From positions 24,877,798 through 24,941,797 of the forward strand of contig NC_134374.1 in NCBI RefSeq assembly GCF_035582795.1: a DNA stretch of 64,000 bases. Direction: 5' to 3'. This stretch comes from Mycteria americana (lineage: Eukaryota; Chordata; Aves; Ciconiiformes; Ciconiidae). Below, one piece after another: positions 45,265-64,000 of the stretch (position 1 is the stretch's first letter; each line of letters starts with the position of its first letter). The translations under genes were made by a program, and so were the position numbers. The notes under the pieces were generated by a model. The model ran no database searches. It was not told the origin of the DNA and was given only the letters and a program-made list of their open reading frames with translations.

Positions 45265-48225
45265 GTACGGCGGGGGCCGGAGGGGTCGGGGCGGGGCGGG
45301 GCGGGGTGGCGGCGGAGCTGAGCGGTGCCTCTCCGCCCTGCAGGTGATGGCGCAGATCCTGAAGGACATGGGCATCACGGAGTACGAGCCGCGCGTCATC
45401 AACCAGATGCTGGAGTTCGCCTACAGTGAGCGGCGGCGGGGCCGGGCCGGGGGCTCTGCCGGGGCCGGGCAGCGCGCAGGGAAGCGCCGGGTGGGGAAGG
45501 GAAGTGGTGTCTTCAGGCCTGGGGGGTTCCCCCGTCAGTCTTTAAAAATAACCCTGGAGGGAGGAAGCAGGGTGGTCTTTTCCAGTGACAGCTGGGTGGG
45601 ATCGGGGAGGAAAGAGCTATTTCTTCTAATCCAGCCTCAACGAGAGGTTCTGTTTTTCAAAGGGTACGTGACTACCATACTGGAAGATGCAAAAATTTAC
45701 TCGAGCCACGCGAAGAAATCCAGTGTCGATGCAGATGACGTGAGGTTGGCGATCCAGTGCCGAACAGACCAGTCCTTCACATCTCCGCCTCCAAGAGATG
45801 TAAGTAGAGCTGTAGGGGTAATAACAGACCACGGTAGAAGACTGCAGGTGGGAATGTAACCGTGTCTCTCCAGTTCTTGTTAGATATTGCAAGGCAGAAA
45901 AATCAGACGCCGTTGCCGTTGATAAAGCCTTATTCTGGACCCAGGCTCCCGCCTGACAGATACTGCTTGACAGCTCCCAACTACAGGCTCAAGTCCTTGC
46001 AGAAGAAGGTGAGGGTTTTGCCCGCGTTGTTTGTCAGGAATGTTCTTGGAATTACGAGTTTTCCGCACCTCTGAAGGATACGTGTGGGCAGATGCTGACC
46101 TGTGCGCATCAAAATAGCGTTTGAAACTAGGTCAGTGGTCTATATCTCTAGCAACTTGCAAGAATTCGTACTGTTGGTTAGTTTCAAATGCAAAATGTGT
46201 TTAAAAAATGCATCTGTGAATCTTTTTGCATTAAAGCAAGATTGTCGAGTTGAACATCAGGTTGTAAAAGGCAAAAGTAAGGCGTTAGTATAGATATTAA
46301 AGGGTGTTTTGTACTTATGCCGTAGTTCTTTCTGCTTTAGAGGGAAGAGAGAAGATTTACTTTGTTTGCTGGAAAACGCCAAGTCACTCGGTGTGGGGGA
46401 TTTCATATTTATTTCCCCCATTTTAAAGAAAGAATTTTAAAAGTTGAGCTTAAGGTGTTGACATGGGACGTGTCTTGTTGCTAGCTGCAGAGTAGAAGAA
46501 TAACGGTTGATTAAAATGTCCTAGTTATTCTTTCCAGTAGAAACTAACCTGATTGACCCGAGCGCTGTTTGCCAGATCAGCTGTTTGCCGATCTTCGGCG
46601 TTGTGGCACGCCCAGGAGCTCTCCAGCTCGCGCCGGTGCCGTTCACGTTGTGAAGAGTTCGAGGATGTCTGTGTCGGAATACAAATCGTGTATTGTCGCT
46701 GTGAAATAGGCTCCCTGTGGTTTTGTAGGGAGAACCGTTTCTCCTTCTTGTGTTAAGAACTTGAATTAATTTCTAATGGGGTGCTAAACTGAATGTTCTC
46801 TCTCGACAGGTCTCTTCCTCAGCAGGAAGGATAACAGTCCCTCGCCTGAGCGTTGGTGCTGTGAGCAGCAGGCCCAGCACTCCTACATTAGGTAGGAAAC
46901 AGCTCAGTTGGGCTTTCCCATCTTGATTTTATGAAGGAAAAAAATACTGAGGAGTAATTTCAAGCATGCTTCAACCACTGAGGACACGTTGGGTGCCACC
47001 TGAACTTAGTATCGTTTGATGGCATCGGAAAAATTAAACTCATTTCAAAAAGATTATTGTAATCTTTGATACGTGTTCTGACATTCTGTGTTTTTATTCC
47101 TGTATTTGTGGTAACTTCTATATGTGAAGAGACTATTCAAGAAACCTACATAAGTTTGAGGTTTTTTTCCTCAGTGTAAGCGTGACCCTGAACTACAAAT
47201 AGCACTAAATAAAATCCATTTTTAAATGTTCACAGAATTTATGACTGAGCATATGCACTTACGTATTAGTGTGCGTGTTCGTTGCCTAGAATTGCAGAGG
47301 TCTTGAGTACACGTGCAGTTCTGCCTGAAAATCTGCCTCCTGTATATCCTGTGTGTTCCTATGTGCTCCCGCTCCTTTGAAAATAACAGGTTCCACTTGG
47401 AAAGCAAACTTTTAACGAGCGCGAGTATATATATATATTTTTTTTAACTTAGCTTTTGACTGAGTCGGTTTGAATTTCAGGTACACCTTCAGCACAAACC
47501 GTATCTGTCTCAACAAAAGTTGGCACTCCAGTGTCGCTGACAGGTCAGAGGTTCACCGTGCAGATCCCGTCCTCCCAGGCAGCAGTCAAGTCAGGTAAAA
47601 GACAAGCTGCAAAGATCAGCAGCGCTTTTTGGTGTTCTTTTTAGCAGAACGGAAATGAATTTGTAGTAATAATGTGGGAAATTACTTCACCTCTTCTGTT
47701 TTTTAATATTGCTGATCTTTTGTGTCTCCTTCCATAAGGCAGGCAGCCTCTCGCTGGTCGTTCCAGGAACTTCCAGTTTCAATTCCTGTTTCTAGCACAG
47801 TGCTGTCAGCCGCGACGTACGGCGTCTCGGGCAGATCTCCCTTACACCTTAACTCTCTCTCACTCTTTTGTGCTCACCCCACTGGCATTTTCCTGTCTTT
47901 TCTACTTTGCTCTCAGGATTACTCCAGGGTTTTCCGCCCGGAATGTCCTAGTAGCACACTTCTTTATTGGGCTGGAACTTCTGTTTCAGTGTGGGAAAAT
48001 CAACTGTCATTTTTTTTCAAGCTTTTCATTCGGTGGCTTCTTTTTTTTTTCTCCACAGCCACACCAACTACTCCGACAGTTCAGAATGTTCTAATTAATC
48101 CTTCGTTAATTGGACCAAAGAACATTCTTATTACTACAAATATGGTATCATCACAGAATACATCTAACGAATCAAATCCCTTGAAAAGGAAGCATGAAGA
48201 TGATGACGACTACGATAACTTGTGA
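45214..48225 (+). CDS. TAF9B: TAF9B-like TFIID/SAGA subunit, complete, seven exons (255 aa)
   Basis: Seven exons join into 255 codons (human TAF9B is 251). TAF9 proteins pair with TAF6 through a histone fold in TFIID and in SAGA-type complexes in the nucleus. The histone fold spans about residues 18-85 ([20 protein letters not shown] through [16 protein letters not shown]). The conserved [20 protein letters not shown] and [18 protein letters not shown] follow. A Ser/Thr/Pro-rich middle leads to [20 protein letters not shown] and the end [26 protein letters not shown] and KRKHEDDDD are TAF9B-like; [20 protein letters not shown] and the DYDNL end are TAF9-like as I recall the human proteins. 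Linkage to FNDC3C and to KIF4A, as on the human X, favours TAF9B. The start ATG lies in the CpG island with no alternative nearby. Confidence 0.93.
45344..45425 (+). CDS. TAF9B: TAF9B exon 2 (residues 18-45)
   Basis: Encodes [20 protein letters not shown] then QMLEFAY, the first histone-fold helices. Acceptor GCCCTGCAG, donor A|GTGAGC, ends phase 1; intron 1 is only 79 nt. Confidence 0.95.
45663..45799 (+). CDS. TAF9B: TAF9B exon 3 (residues 45-90)
   Basis: Encodes [20 protein letters not shown], then [20 protein letters not shown] and PPRD, completing the histone fold. Acceptor TTTTTCAAAG, donor GAT|GTAAGT, ends phase 0. Confidence 0.95.
45874..46008 (+). CDS. TAF9B: TAF9B exon 4 (residues 91-135)
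   Basis: Encodes [20 protein letters not shown] through [16 protein letters not shown]. Acceptor TCTCTCCAG, donor AAG|GTGAGG, ends phase 0. Confidence 0.95.
46009..46809 (+). other. TAF9B: TAF9B intron 4, 0.8 kb
   Basis: Non-coding; nothing recognised. Confidence 0.75.
46810..46891 (+). CDS. TAF9B: TAF9B exon 5 (residues 136-163)
   Basis: Encodes [20 protein letters not shown] then RPSTPTL. Acceptor CTCTCGACAG, donor TAG|GTAGGA, ends phase 1. Confidence 0.95.
46892..47480 (+). other. TAF9B: TAF9B intron 5, 0.6 kb
   Basis: Non-coding; a short TA run lies at about 47427-47438. Confidence 0.75.
47481..47594 (+). CDS. TAF9B: TAF9B exon 6 (residues 163-201)
   Basis: Encodes [20 protein letters not shown] then [17 protein letters not shown]. 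Acceptor GAATTTCAG, donor TCAG|GTAAAA, ends phase 1. Confidence 0.95.
48059..48225 (+). CDS. TAF9B: TAF9B exon 7 (residues 201-255)
   Basis: Encodes [20 protein letters not shown], then [20 protein letters not shown] and [18 protein letters not shown] at 48223-48225. Acceptor TTTTCTCCACAG. Confidence 0.96.
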
Positions 48226-49155
48226 AGAGACTGTCCGAGCCCCCTCCCTTCTTCAGTGATTCATATTGAGTCCGATAAGGTTTTTGCCAAGAGTTCTTTG
48301 TAAATGGTGTGAGAGCGTGTAAATACTCTGTTAGCCTGTGGTTGGGTGTGGAGTGAGAGAGAGATCGTTGCCTGGGGAAAGAGGAAGAAGCAACTGATCT
48401 TTTCCCGTGGCCCGTAATGTCTTTTGAACCGCAGCAGCGATGGTGAGCACTGGTCACTGTTACACAGGAGAACGGTCTTCGCGTCTCTTGTGTCGCCTTA
48501 TTTCTAATGGACCTGTCAGTCTCTCTGAAGCCTGGTGAGCCAGGGGCTGGTCCTACTGCCCCGTGCCAAGTAAAAATAATTTTTAGAAAACACTGGGTGG
48601 TGAGACATAGATACTCATTTCAAATAACATCAAAAACGGAGTCCTGGGCGAGGTGAGATGTCGCTGGGGAATAGCAGCCTTTTTTTTTTTCCCCAAAAAA
48701 TATATTTGATGCTTCTAGGTTGTGTTAGTTGCATACACCGTTCTCCGTGTGCGGTTCCAGTGGGCGTGAAGATTATCTCTTAACAGTAGAAATGCAGATA
48801 AGAGGTAGAGCAGGGGTTTCTGGAGGACACTTACTTAGGCTGACCTCCGGTGTCCATTAATCCGTGGTTTCTGTTGGCCTTGACGCCTACACCAGTACCC
48901 ACAACTCAAAAGTTAGAGGTAAAATCCCAGCCAAGATTTGTTCTTTATTTATTTCCAAAGAGCTGCACCTCCGTCACTCATAATTTCGTTAAGCTTGTGC
49001 TTAGAGGTGTGTTGAATGAAACGTCACTGTCATGGGGCACGCAGCGAAGGGCGCATCGCCTGAGCTCGGCTGCGAGCGCCTGACTTGATGCCTCGGGTAC
49101 CTGCAGATGCTTCTGTGGTGTAGCCGGATCCCAAGTCTGCTCTGCTAAAAGACTG

Positions 49156-49161
49156 AATAAA
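49156..49161 (+). terminator. TAF9B: Poly(A) signal, TAF9B (proximal)
   Basis: AATAAA followed about 40 nt later by GT-rich GGTGGTGTGTGGTTTTG. Confidence 0.65.
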
Positions 49162-49578
49162 TTTAATGTGTTTTTATATCTTAAACAATCGACCAGGTGG
49201 TGTGTGGTTTTGAACAATGTCTCTGGGTAAAGCCTTTAGCTCGTACTGCCCTTCCTAATGCATCTTTTCTCAGGCGGAGCTTGACGTGACTTAGGCTGGG
49301 AGAGCTCTCGCACAAATGCTGGCTCAGCTGCAAATGCAAAATCGCTGTTTCCCACTAAGGCCCTTAAAAGTTGACAAGTAATTTAATATACCAGCTTTTA
49401 AAATGCTACAGAAATGAACGCTACGCTGCTTTCAGGAGTGAAGTGGACCAAGGCCCCCCTCGCTTTGCCCCAGGCTGGCTCCTCCTGCGGGTTCTGAGGC
49501 TGCGGTGTCTGTGCTGCTCTTTGTAACCCCTGCGGTATTCTCAGTTTGCCTTTGTTGTTGTTGTTTGAAGAAACGCTG

Positions 49579-49584
49579 AATAAA
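49579..49584 (+). terminator. TAF9B: Poly(A) signal, TAF9B (distal)
   Basis: AATAAA preceded by a GTT repeat and followed about 50 nt later by GGTGTGAAGGTTTATAT, a modest GT-rich context. Confidence 0.5.
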
Positions 49585-51114
49585 ACTCGCTTTTCACTGT
49601 AGGAAAAGGAAGCGCGTAGGAGCGACTTGTCGGTGTGAAGGTTTATATAAAGATTGAAGAAAAAAAACTATTCTTGGCAGCACGTTGGGCGGGGAAAGCG
49701 CGTCGTGGGTGCTGCGGTGGCCCAGGGGGACGTGTCGCGGAGGGTCCCCAGCGCGGTGCCGGCAGCGGAAGAGACAGGGGATCCTGGCCTCAGCCCCCCC
49801 GCCTGGAGAGACGGCGTTTCTGCGTGTCCAGGTAGAAGGTTGGTGTTACGCACACATATATCTGTGTGTACATGCATGGCAGGTGGTTTTTATATCTCTA
49901 GCTATCTATCTGTATGTGTACACGCACATATATATCTGTATGTGTACACACACACATATATAATTGTATTATACACTCTCAAACTCTCCCAGACAGCTAT
50001 TCTTTTATATATATATATATGTAGACAGTATATATAGAATATAGTGTGTGTATATAGAGAATATAGAGTAGTTAATTATGCATGCACATGAACACAGCCA
50101 CCCTTTATATATAATACGTTATACACTGTATATATGAATACATTGTATTAGACACGCACGTGCATGCAGGCACTTATTCTTTTATCTAGATAAACAGTTA
50201 TACAGTCTCAGACACCCTTTTTATATACGTTTAGCATATACAGCGTACACCATTTGACAACATATATAATGTGTAATATGTAATTTTTTTTGTTATGCAG
50301 ATCCACACTCTCACAGACACTATTCTTACATATATACTATGCAAATATATATCTGTATAAATAAAACTATACAATATCCTCTCACACCCCCCCACTTTTT
50401 AAAATACTGAATATACATATGTGGTTGGACATACATATGCAGGTAGGGTTAGTTTACACACTCTCTAGCTCTCGCTCTCTCTGTCAGCTATTTTACATAC
50501 GTATATTTATACCCTATAAATGCACACACGGTCTTAGGCACTCTTTCATTTTTATATGTAAGTATAAAATAATAATACATGATATATAACAAAAAATATA
50601 TATTTTTTATATGCCATATATTATGCATCATGTAGCCTCTTATTTATATTTGATAGATATACATAATTATTATATATTGTTGTGTATTATATATACTTAT
50701 GTATTAGAACATTGTTTATAATTATAGATTATACATATATATATAAAGCAAAACCCAAACACCACACTGCCTCGCACAGGCTCGTGCTCTTTTATGTGCA
50801 CATGTATAGCTGCACTCTACAGCCTTACGTACCCTTTTTCCATATCCACTCTCGAACAGGTAACGTACACTGGCAATACCTGCTATAGCTCCCCCACCTC
50901 GTGCGTGCGTGCGTGCATATACGCACCCCCGCGCTCTCTGACAGACGCCTGTTCTTCTATCTAGGGTAATACCGAGCAATTATATTTATTATAGTGGCTG
51001 TTTAAATATTTATGAGCCACCACACACAGTCACTCTTGCTCTCACGGAGACATCTATTTTTTTTATATACACATAGATTTGTACTCTTGCCACATGTCTC
51101 AGCAAACCTTTTTT

Positions 51115-51159
<45 letters not shown>

Positions 51160-51161
51160 TA
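51115..51161. repeat. TA then CA dinucleotide microsatellite
   Basis: About ten TA units pass straight into about ten CA units. A candidate polymorphic marker. Confidence 0.9.
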
Positions 51162-51514
51162 CATAGCACATAATACATAATATTACTATATGATGTGTAA
51201 CATAATAATATAATCTAGCATATATAATACATATATAGTGTATCTAAAAAACAGCCCTATGCTTTTACATATATATTTATATTTTTATACTCTATGCACA
51301 CATAGTCTCAGACACCCTTTCATGGGGGGGGTTATATATAAATTAAAGTATATGTATTAAAAATATATTCAATATATACTATAACATAAAACATGTAATA
51401 GAGAACATGTAACACTATCTTACATAATGCGCATATATCATATAGCTTATATATAAACCACATATTTTATATGCATATTTGTGTGTCTATATATTAAAAA
51501 AAAAAAACAAACCA

Positions 51515-51575
51515 CAGTTGGACTTGATGATCTTGAGGCTCTTGTCTAACCTAAATGAGTCTGTAGTTATACGTT
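51515..51575 (+). mobile_element. CR1 LINE 3'-tail remnant
   Basis: GTTGGACTTGATGATCTTGA, then CTAACCTAAATGAGTCTGTAG, matches the final part of the CR1 3' end. It is very short and diverged and lies inside the tandem-repeat block. Confidence 0.7.
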
Positions 51576-51900
51576 CTCTATACACACAGCATCAGACAGC
51601 CTTTTATCTATCTAAAACATATAACTTCTTATAGTACATATAATCTATAATATACTGTCTGCTGTATATATAAAATATAGACATATATCCACACTCAATG
51701 CTCACAAACACCTTTTATATATGTAATAGTCTAATATATGTATAAATAAATTTAGTCTCACACACACAGTGACACATATTCTTATATACATATGCTCAAC
51801 AAAGCCGCACGCACACACACAGCGTGTCTCTGTCACACAGCCATATATACATATATTTAAAAAAAAGCAAGTTATATATATGATATTTAATATATAATGG

Positions 51901-53520
51901 GGGCCTGTTGCCCCCAGGGCAGCTCATCAGTGGCTGCTGAGCTCCTGGCTGCACCAACATGAAGATGCCCCGAGCGTGTCCCCAGGCGTGTCTCATGGCA
52001 CCGGGCCTTGGCATGACTCACGTCCTGGGATGCCCACACCGGGTCCATGCCCGCTGCGGCTGGCTGAAGCACGGCAGGGCTTGGTGTGGCTCGGCATGGC
52101 TTGGCACAGCCCTCGCTGGCCGCGGCAGTGGCTCGGGGTGCCGGGCGCTGCTGGTCAGGCCCATCGGGGGCCTTGGGGCTTTGTGCGGCGCTGGGGGGGA
52201 ACCGGCTCTGCCGCCTTCCTGCTGTGGCAGGGAAAATGCCTTCCTGGTGTCTCCAGCACAGCCCTTGCTAAACCCAGCGCCCAAAGGGAGGGAGCTGGGC
52301 AGTAGGAGGGGGTGAGACTAAGGCAATGCTTCACCAAACCCCCATTTTTCTGATTTACAGCTTTTCTTCTTCTACAGCTAAAGAGGGCAGGGTCCCTGCC
52401 CCGTCACGTCAGAGGTGTAGTGGGGGGCTCAGGGCACAGGCAGGCGCGCCTTGCGCAGCTGGGCTTCAGGTGCACACAACTCAGCCTCTTCCAGCAGCGG
52501 AGGCTAAACTGAACCCCGTCAGTCAAAGCAAACTGTTGTCCTGGGCAGCTGCTCTTCTCCGATGTCTTCCAGCAAGGGAGCAGCACTTGGGAAAGGCAAG
52601 GAGAGACCTGCCCCCTCAGCCGCTCCCCAGCCACCTCCCCAACCACCCCCGTGGACTGTTTCATCCTCTCTTGTAGGACAAGTTTGCTTAAACCACAGGC
52701 ATTTGTTACCTTGCGTTTCACCTGCACAAAGATTTGTTGCCTTTGTGCTGCATCTTTGTTCTTCAAATATGAAGTGATCCTGACTCACAGTTTCTAAACC
52801 CCTGCATAAAGGAGGGGAAGGTTTGTGGGATGAGGCAGATGCCCTTTTGCTGGGTCAAGTCCTCACAAGTCACAAGCTTGTTTAAATCGCTCTGAAAGAA
52901 ACATTTTACAACTTGCCTGTGCCCCAGAGCTCCTAGCATGGTTTTATCAGCCAGAGCACTGCAGGTACAGCATGAACCCTACTTCTACTACAAATGCACA
53001 AGAGTCAGCAGAGAGCCCAGCTCTGCTCCCACCCGGCCTCCCTAAAGGAACAAGCTTGTAAGAGTGAAGGGAGTTACAGTGCTCATTCACGGTAATACTC
53101 ATTTTATTTAGGAGAAACCGCACGGTTGTGTTTATTAAAGGCGTGTCTGAACAGCTCCTCTGCAGAAGAGCCTGCTCAGCTTGCACTGAGCCAGAAGCCA
53201 CATAATTGTTAATATTGCACCAAGCCCAAGAAGATAAAGATAGAGGGCTCTTGCAGCGTCAATGCAGCATCCATCTGCAAGAGCAGGTCTGGCTTGTCAC
53301 TATTACCATTAGAGAAAAAAACAACCAAAACTTTTGTGACAAAAAAAAAAAGGAAAGTAGTAGTACCCTACTTTTTGAGTAAGGTATGACAGAAAAAGAT
53401 GTAGAGCTAGTCCTACTGGCAGTCAGCACAGCAACTGCTAGAACAGCTTTGATTATTTTTTAATTGCAGAGATCCCAGAGTACCCAAGTGGTTTGTTGTA
53501 CACAATAATGTAAAATTCAA
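51901..53520. other. Intergenic region between TAF9B and KIF4A
   Basis: The first 500 nt are GC-rich with repeated TGGCTTGG/GGCTCGG-like words; the rest is mixed. Overlapping ORFs of 60-120 codons exist on both strands but none resembles a known protein and none is supported by splice context. No RNA gene was recognised. Confidence 0.6.
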
Positions 53521-53529
53521 AGTCAGGAT

Positions 53530-54157
53530 TTTTTTAGTAGTTACTTTATTAAAGCTAGAAAACCAAGTTAAAATTACTACAGTATTCACATACGGCTAGC
53601 AAGTTTCTAACTTCATTGAACAAGGACAGGGCAGTGCCCCAAGGGGTACAGAAACACTGACCATTTCGTATCTGCTAGCTGGTTTAAGACTACAGACGGT
53701 GCCGTCTTAAGATCAAGCACCAGCGGATCTCTCACAGCAGCATGAACAGTTCCTCATGCTGTAGGGGAAGAGACAGTGCCCAGAGTTCCAGTGCAAATGC
53801 AAAGTTCTTTCAAGATTATGGATTAAACTGTACCCAGTGTGTTCACAGCTCAGGATGAGGAAGGCAGCTGGAATGAGCAACCTGGCTAAGTCACCTCCAC
53901 TCGCTACAGAAATTTCAGAGGAAAGTTTCTTACTGTCATCCAAGTCTCACACATACAAATATTTACAAAGAACTGGACACAATCTAGCAAGAACTAGTGT
54001 TTGACTCCCTTGCTGACGCCAGAAGCCGTCAGGCACAAGTCATCAGGCTTTTGCTGCAGCAAGAGATCCCAACACTTTTTTTAAAAAAAAAAAGTCACCA
54101 GCAATGTGGTCTAAAGAAGCACAGCACAACCCAGTCATGGGGCATCTTCTGGGCTCG
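53530..54157 (-). other. KIF4A: KIF4A 3' UTR
   Basis: Sequence between the KIF4A stop codon and the inferred cleavage site just past the poly(A) signal at 53550. No coding features. Confidence 0.55.
53545..53550 (-). terminator. KIF4A: Poly(A) signal of KIF4A
   Basis: TTTATT on + reads AATAAA on -, about 610 nt after the KIF4A stop. A U/GU-rich stretch follows on the minus strand (ATTTTACATTATTGTGTAC). Further AATAAA words on the minus strand lie at 53131-53136 and 53103-53108. Confidence 0.6.
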
Positions 54158-63573
<9,416 letters not shown>

Positions 63574-64000
63574 TCAACGTACATTCCCCTAGTGTGTCTG
63601 TCAGGGGTGGGGAGTGGCAAGATGGGAAATATTACAGTGTGCTGCCCACTCAGAGTACATGCCTAAGGACACTCTCAAAGTGCTAAAACTCAGGAATTCA
63701 TCTTTTAAGGCATATATGGAAGACAAACACGTGCACGGTATACACGTGGAAATCAAAGCCAAGTCAAGTGATTTGACTCAGGCAATAAATTATCAGAATA
63801 GCCTGAAGACACTTTGGACTTCTTTTATTCCTCCAAGTTTCAAGAGCCACCTGCCTGTTGTATTACACCAGCAATTACACGTAGTCAAAGGAGTCTTGCC
63901 AAAAACTGGTGTTCTCAGTCTAACAAAACAGAAAGAGTGAGTGCCTTCTGTCTGGAAGCTGCTTTGTCTACACTGGAGCAAGCCTGAGAACTGCATGCTA

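Larger units (their letters stand above)
48226..49600 (+). other. TAF9B: TAF9B 3' UTR, up to about 1.4 kb
   Basis: Non-coding sequence after the stop with two poly(A) signals (49156 and 49579). Which one ends the transcript cannot be told from sequence. Confidence 0.6.
49850..51900. repeat. Degenerate AT/CA-rich tandem-repeat array, about 2 kb
   Basis: The block alternates TA/TATG-rich stretches with a recurring core of the type CACAGTCTCAGACACCCTTT. Recognisable cores lie near 49990, 50203, 50303, 50380, 50475, 50525, 50765, 50931, 51021, 51085, 51301, 51585, 51690 and 51755. Spacing is irregular, roughly 60-250 nt. Inside are a pure TA-then-CA microsatellite (51115-51161), a GTGC run (50902-50916) and a CR1 fragment (51515-51575). 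This looks like an old, decayed minisatellite in the intergenic gap between TAF9B and KIF4A. No coding potential was seen. Confidence 0.75.

Noticed and set aside
45005-45859. 284-codon ORF across the TAF9B 5' region
   Set aside because: It runs through promoter, introns and parts of exons 2 and 3; the spliced model explains the conserved parts.
47722-48225. 167-codon ORF ending in the TAF9B C-terminus
   Set aside because: Only 48059 onward is exon; the earlier part is intron 6 and the acceptor pyrimidine tract.
49654-50037. ORFs of 92-127 codons at the left edge of the tandem-repeat block
   Set aside because: They depend on GC-rich sequence then TA/CA repeats and encode low-complexity Tyr/His/Ile runs.
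49850-51900. Possible CRISPR-like or centromeric satellite array
   Set aside because: The units are neither identical nor regularly spaced, the locus is an animal genome, and 2 kb of decayed repeat between genes does not suggest a centromere.
52018-52788. Several ORFs of 60-120 codons on both strands
   Set aside because: GC-rich sequence with mutually overlapping frames, no recognisable domain and no conserved splice pattern.

Overview
The window is vertebrate nuclear DNA, most likely from a bird. Genes are split into many short exons by fairly short introns. The recognisable interspersed repeats are CR1 LINE fragments with the typical sauropsid 3' tail, an ATTCTGTGA-type octamer/nonamer repeat. 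Four multi-exon protein genes can be reconstructed exon by exon from splice sites and reading-frame continuity. All four belong to families whose human relatives (TAF9B, KIF4A, the FNDC3C pseudogene) lie on Xq13-q21. I cannot name the species.

Layout. 1-6647: AT-rich non-coding DNA, presumably the 5' intron or upstream region of the first gene, with a 5'-truncated CR1 at about 3460-4136. 6648-38125 (+): a complete 25-coding-exon FNDC3 gene (1192 aa, nine fibronectin III domains, C-terminal membrane anchor). It is best read as the third paralogue, FNDC3C, not FNDC3A or FNDC3B. 39190-41403 (-): a two-exon class A GPCR of 354 aa in the ghrelin/motilin receptor family, tail to tail with FNDC3C. 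44850-49600 (+): CpG-rich promoter and seven coding exons of a TAF9-family gene (255 aa), probably TAF9B. 49850-51900: about 2 kb of degenerate AT/CA-rich tandem-repeat DNA. 51900-53520: GC-mixed intergenic DNA. 53530-63519 (-): the 3' half of the chromokinesin gene KIF4A (14 coding exons, 579 residues: coiled coil, cysteine-rich domain and C-terminal tail). The motor-domain exons lie beyond the right edge.

The genes do not form an operon-like unit; each is an ordinary eukaryotic gene. The interesting relation is evolutionary. In human, FNDC3B lies beside GHSR (3q26) and FNDC3A beside MLNR (13q14). Here a third FNDC3 gene lies directly beside a third GHSR/MLNR-type receptor. That is what two rounds of whole-genome duplication would leave. 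It makes this receptor a candidate third ghrelin/motilin-receptor ohnologue that, as far as I recall, is not an annotated gene in human. Its pocket mixes ghrelin-receptor and motilin-receptor features, and its gene structure would permit a GHSR1b-like truncated product.
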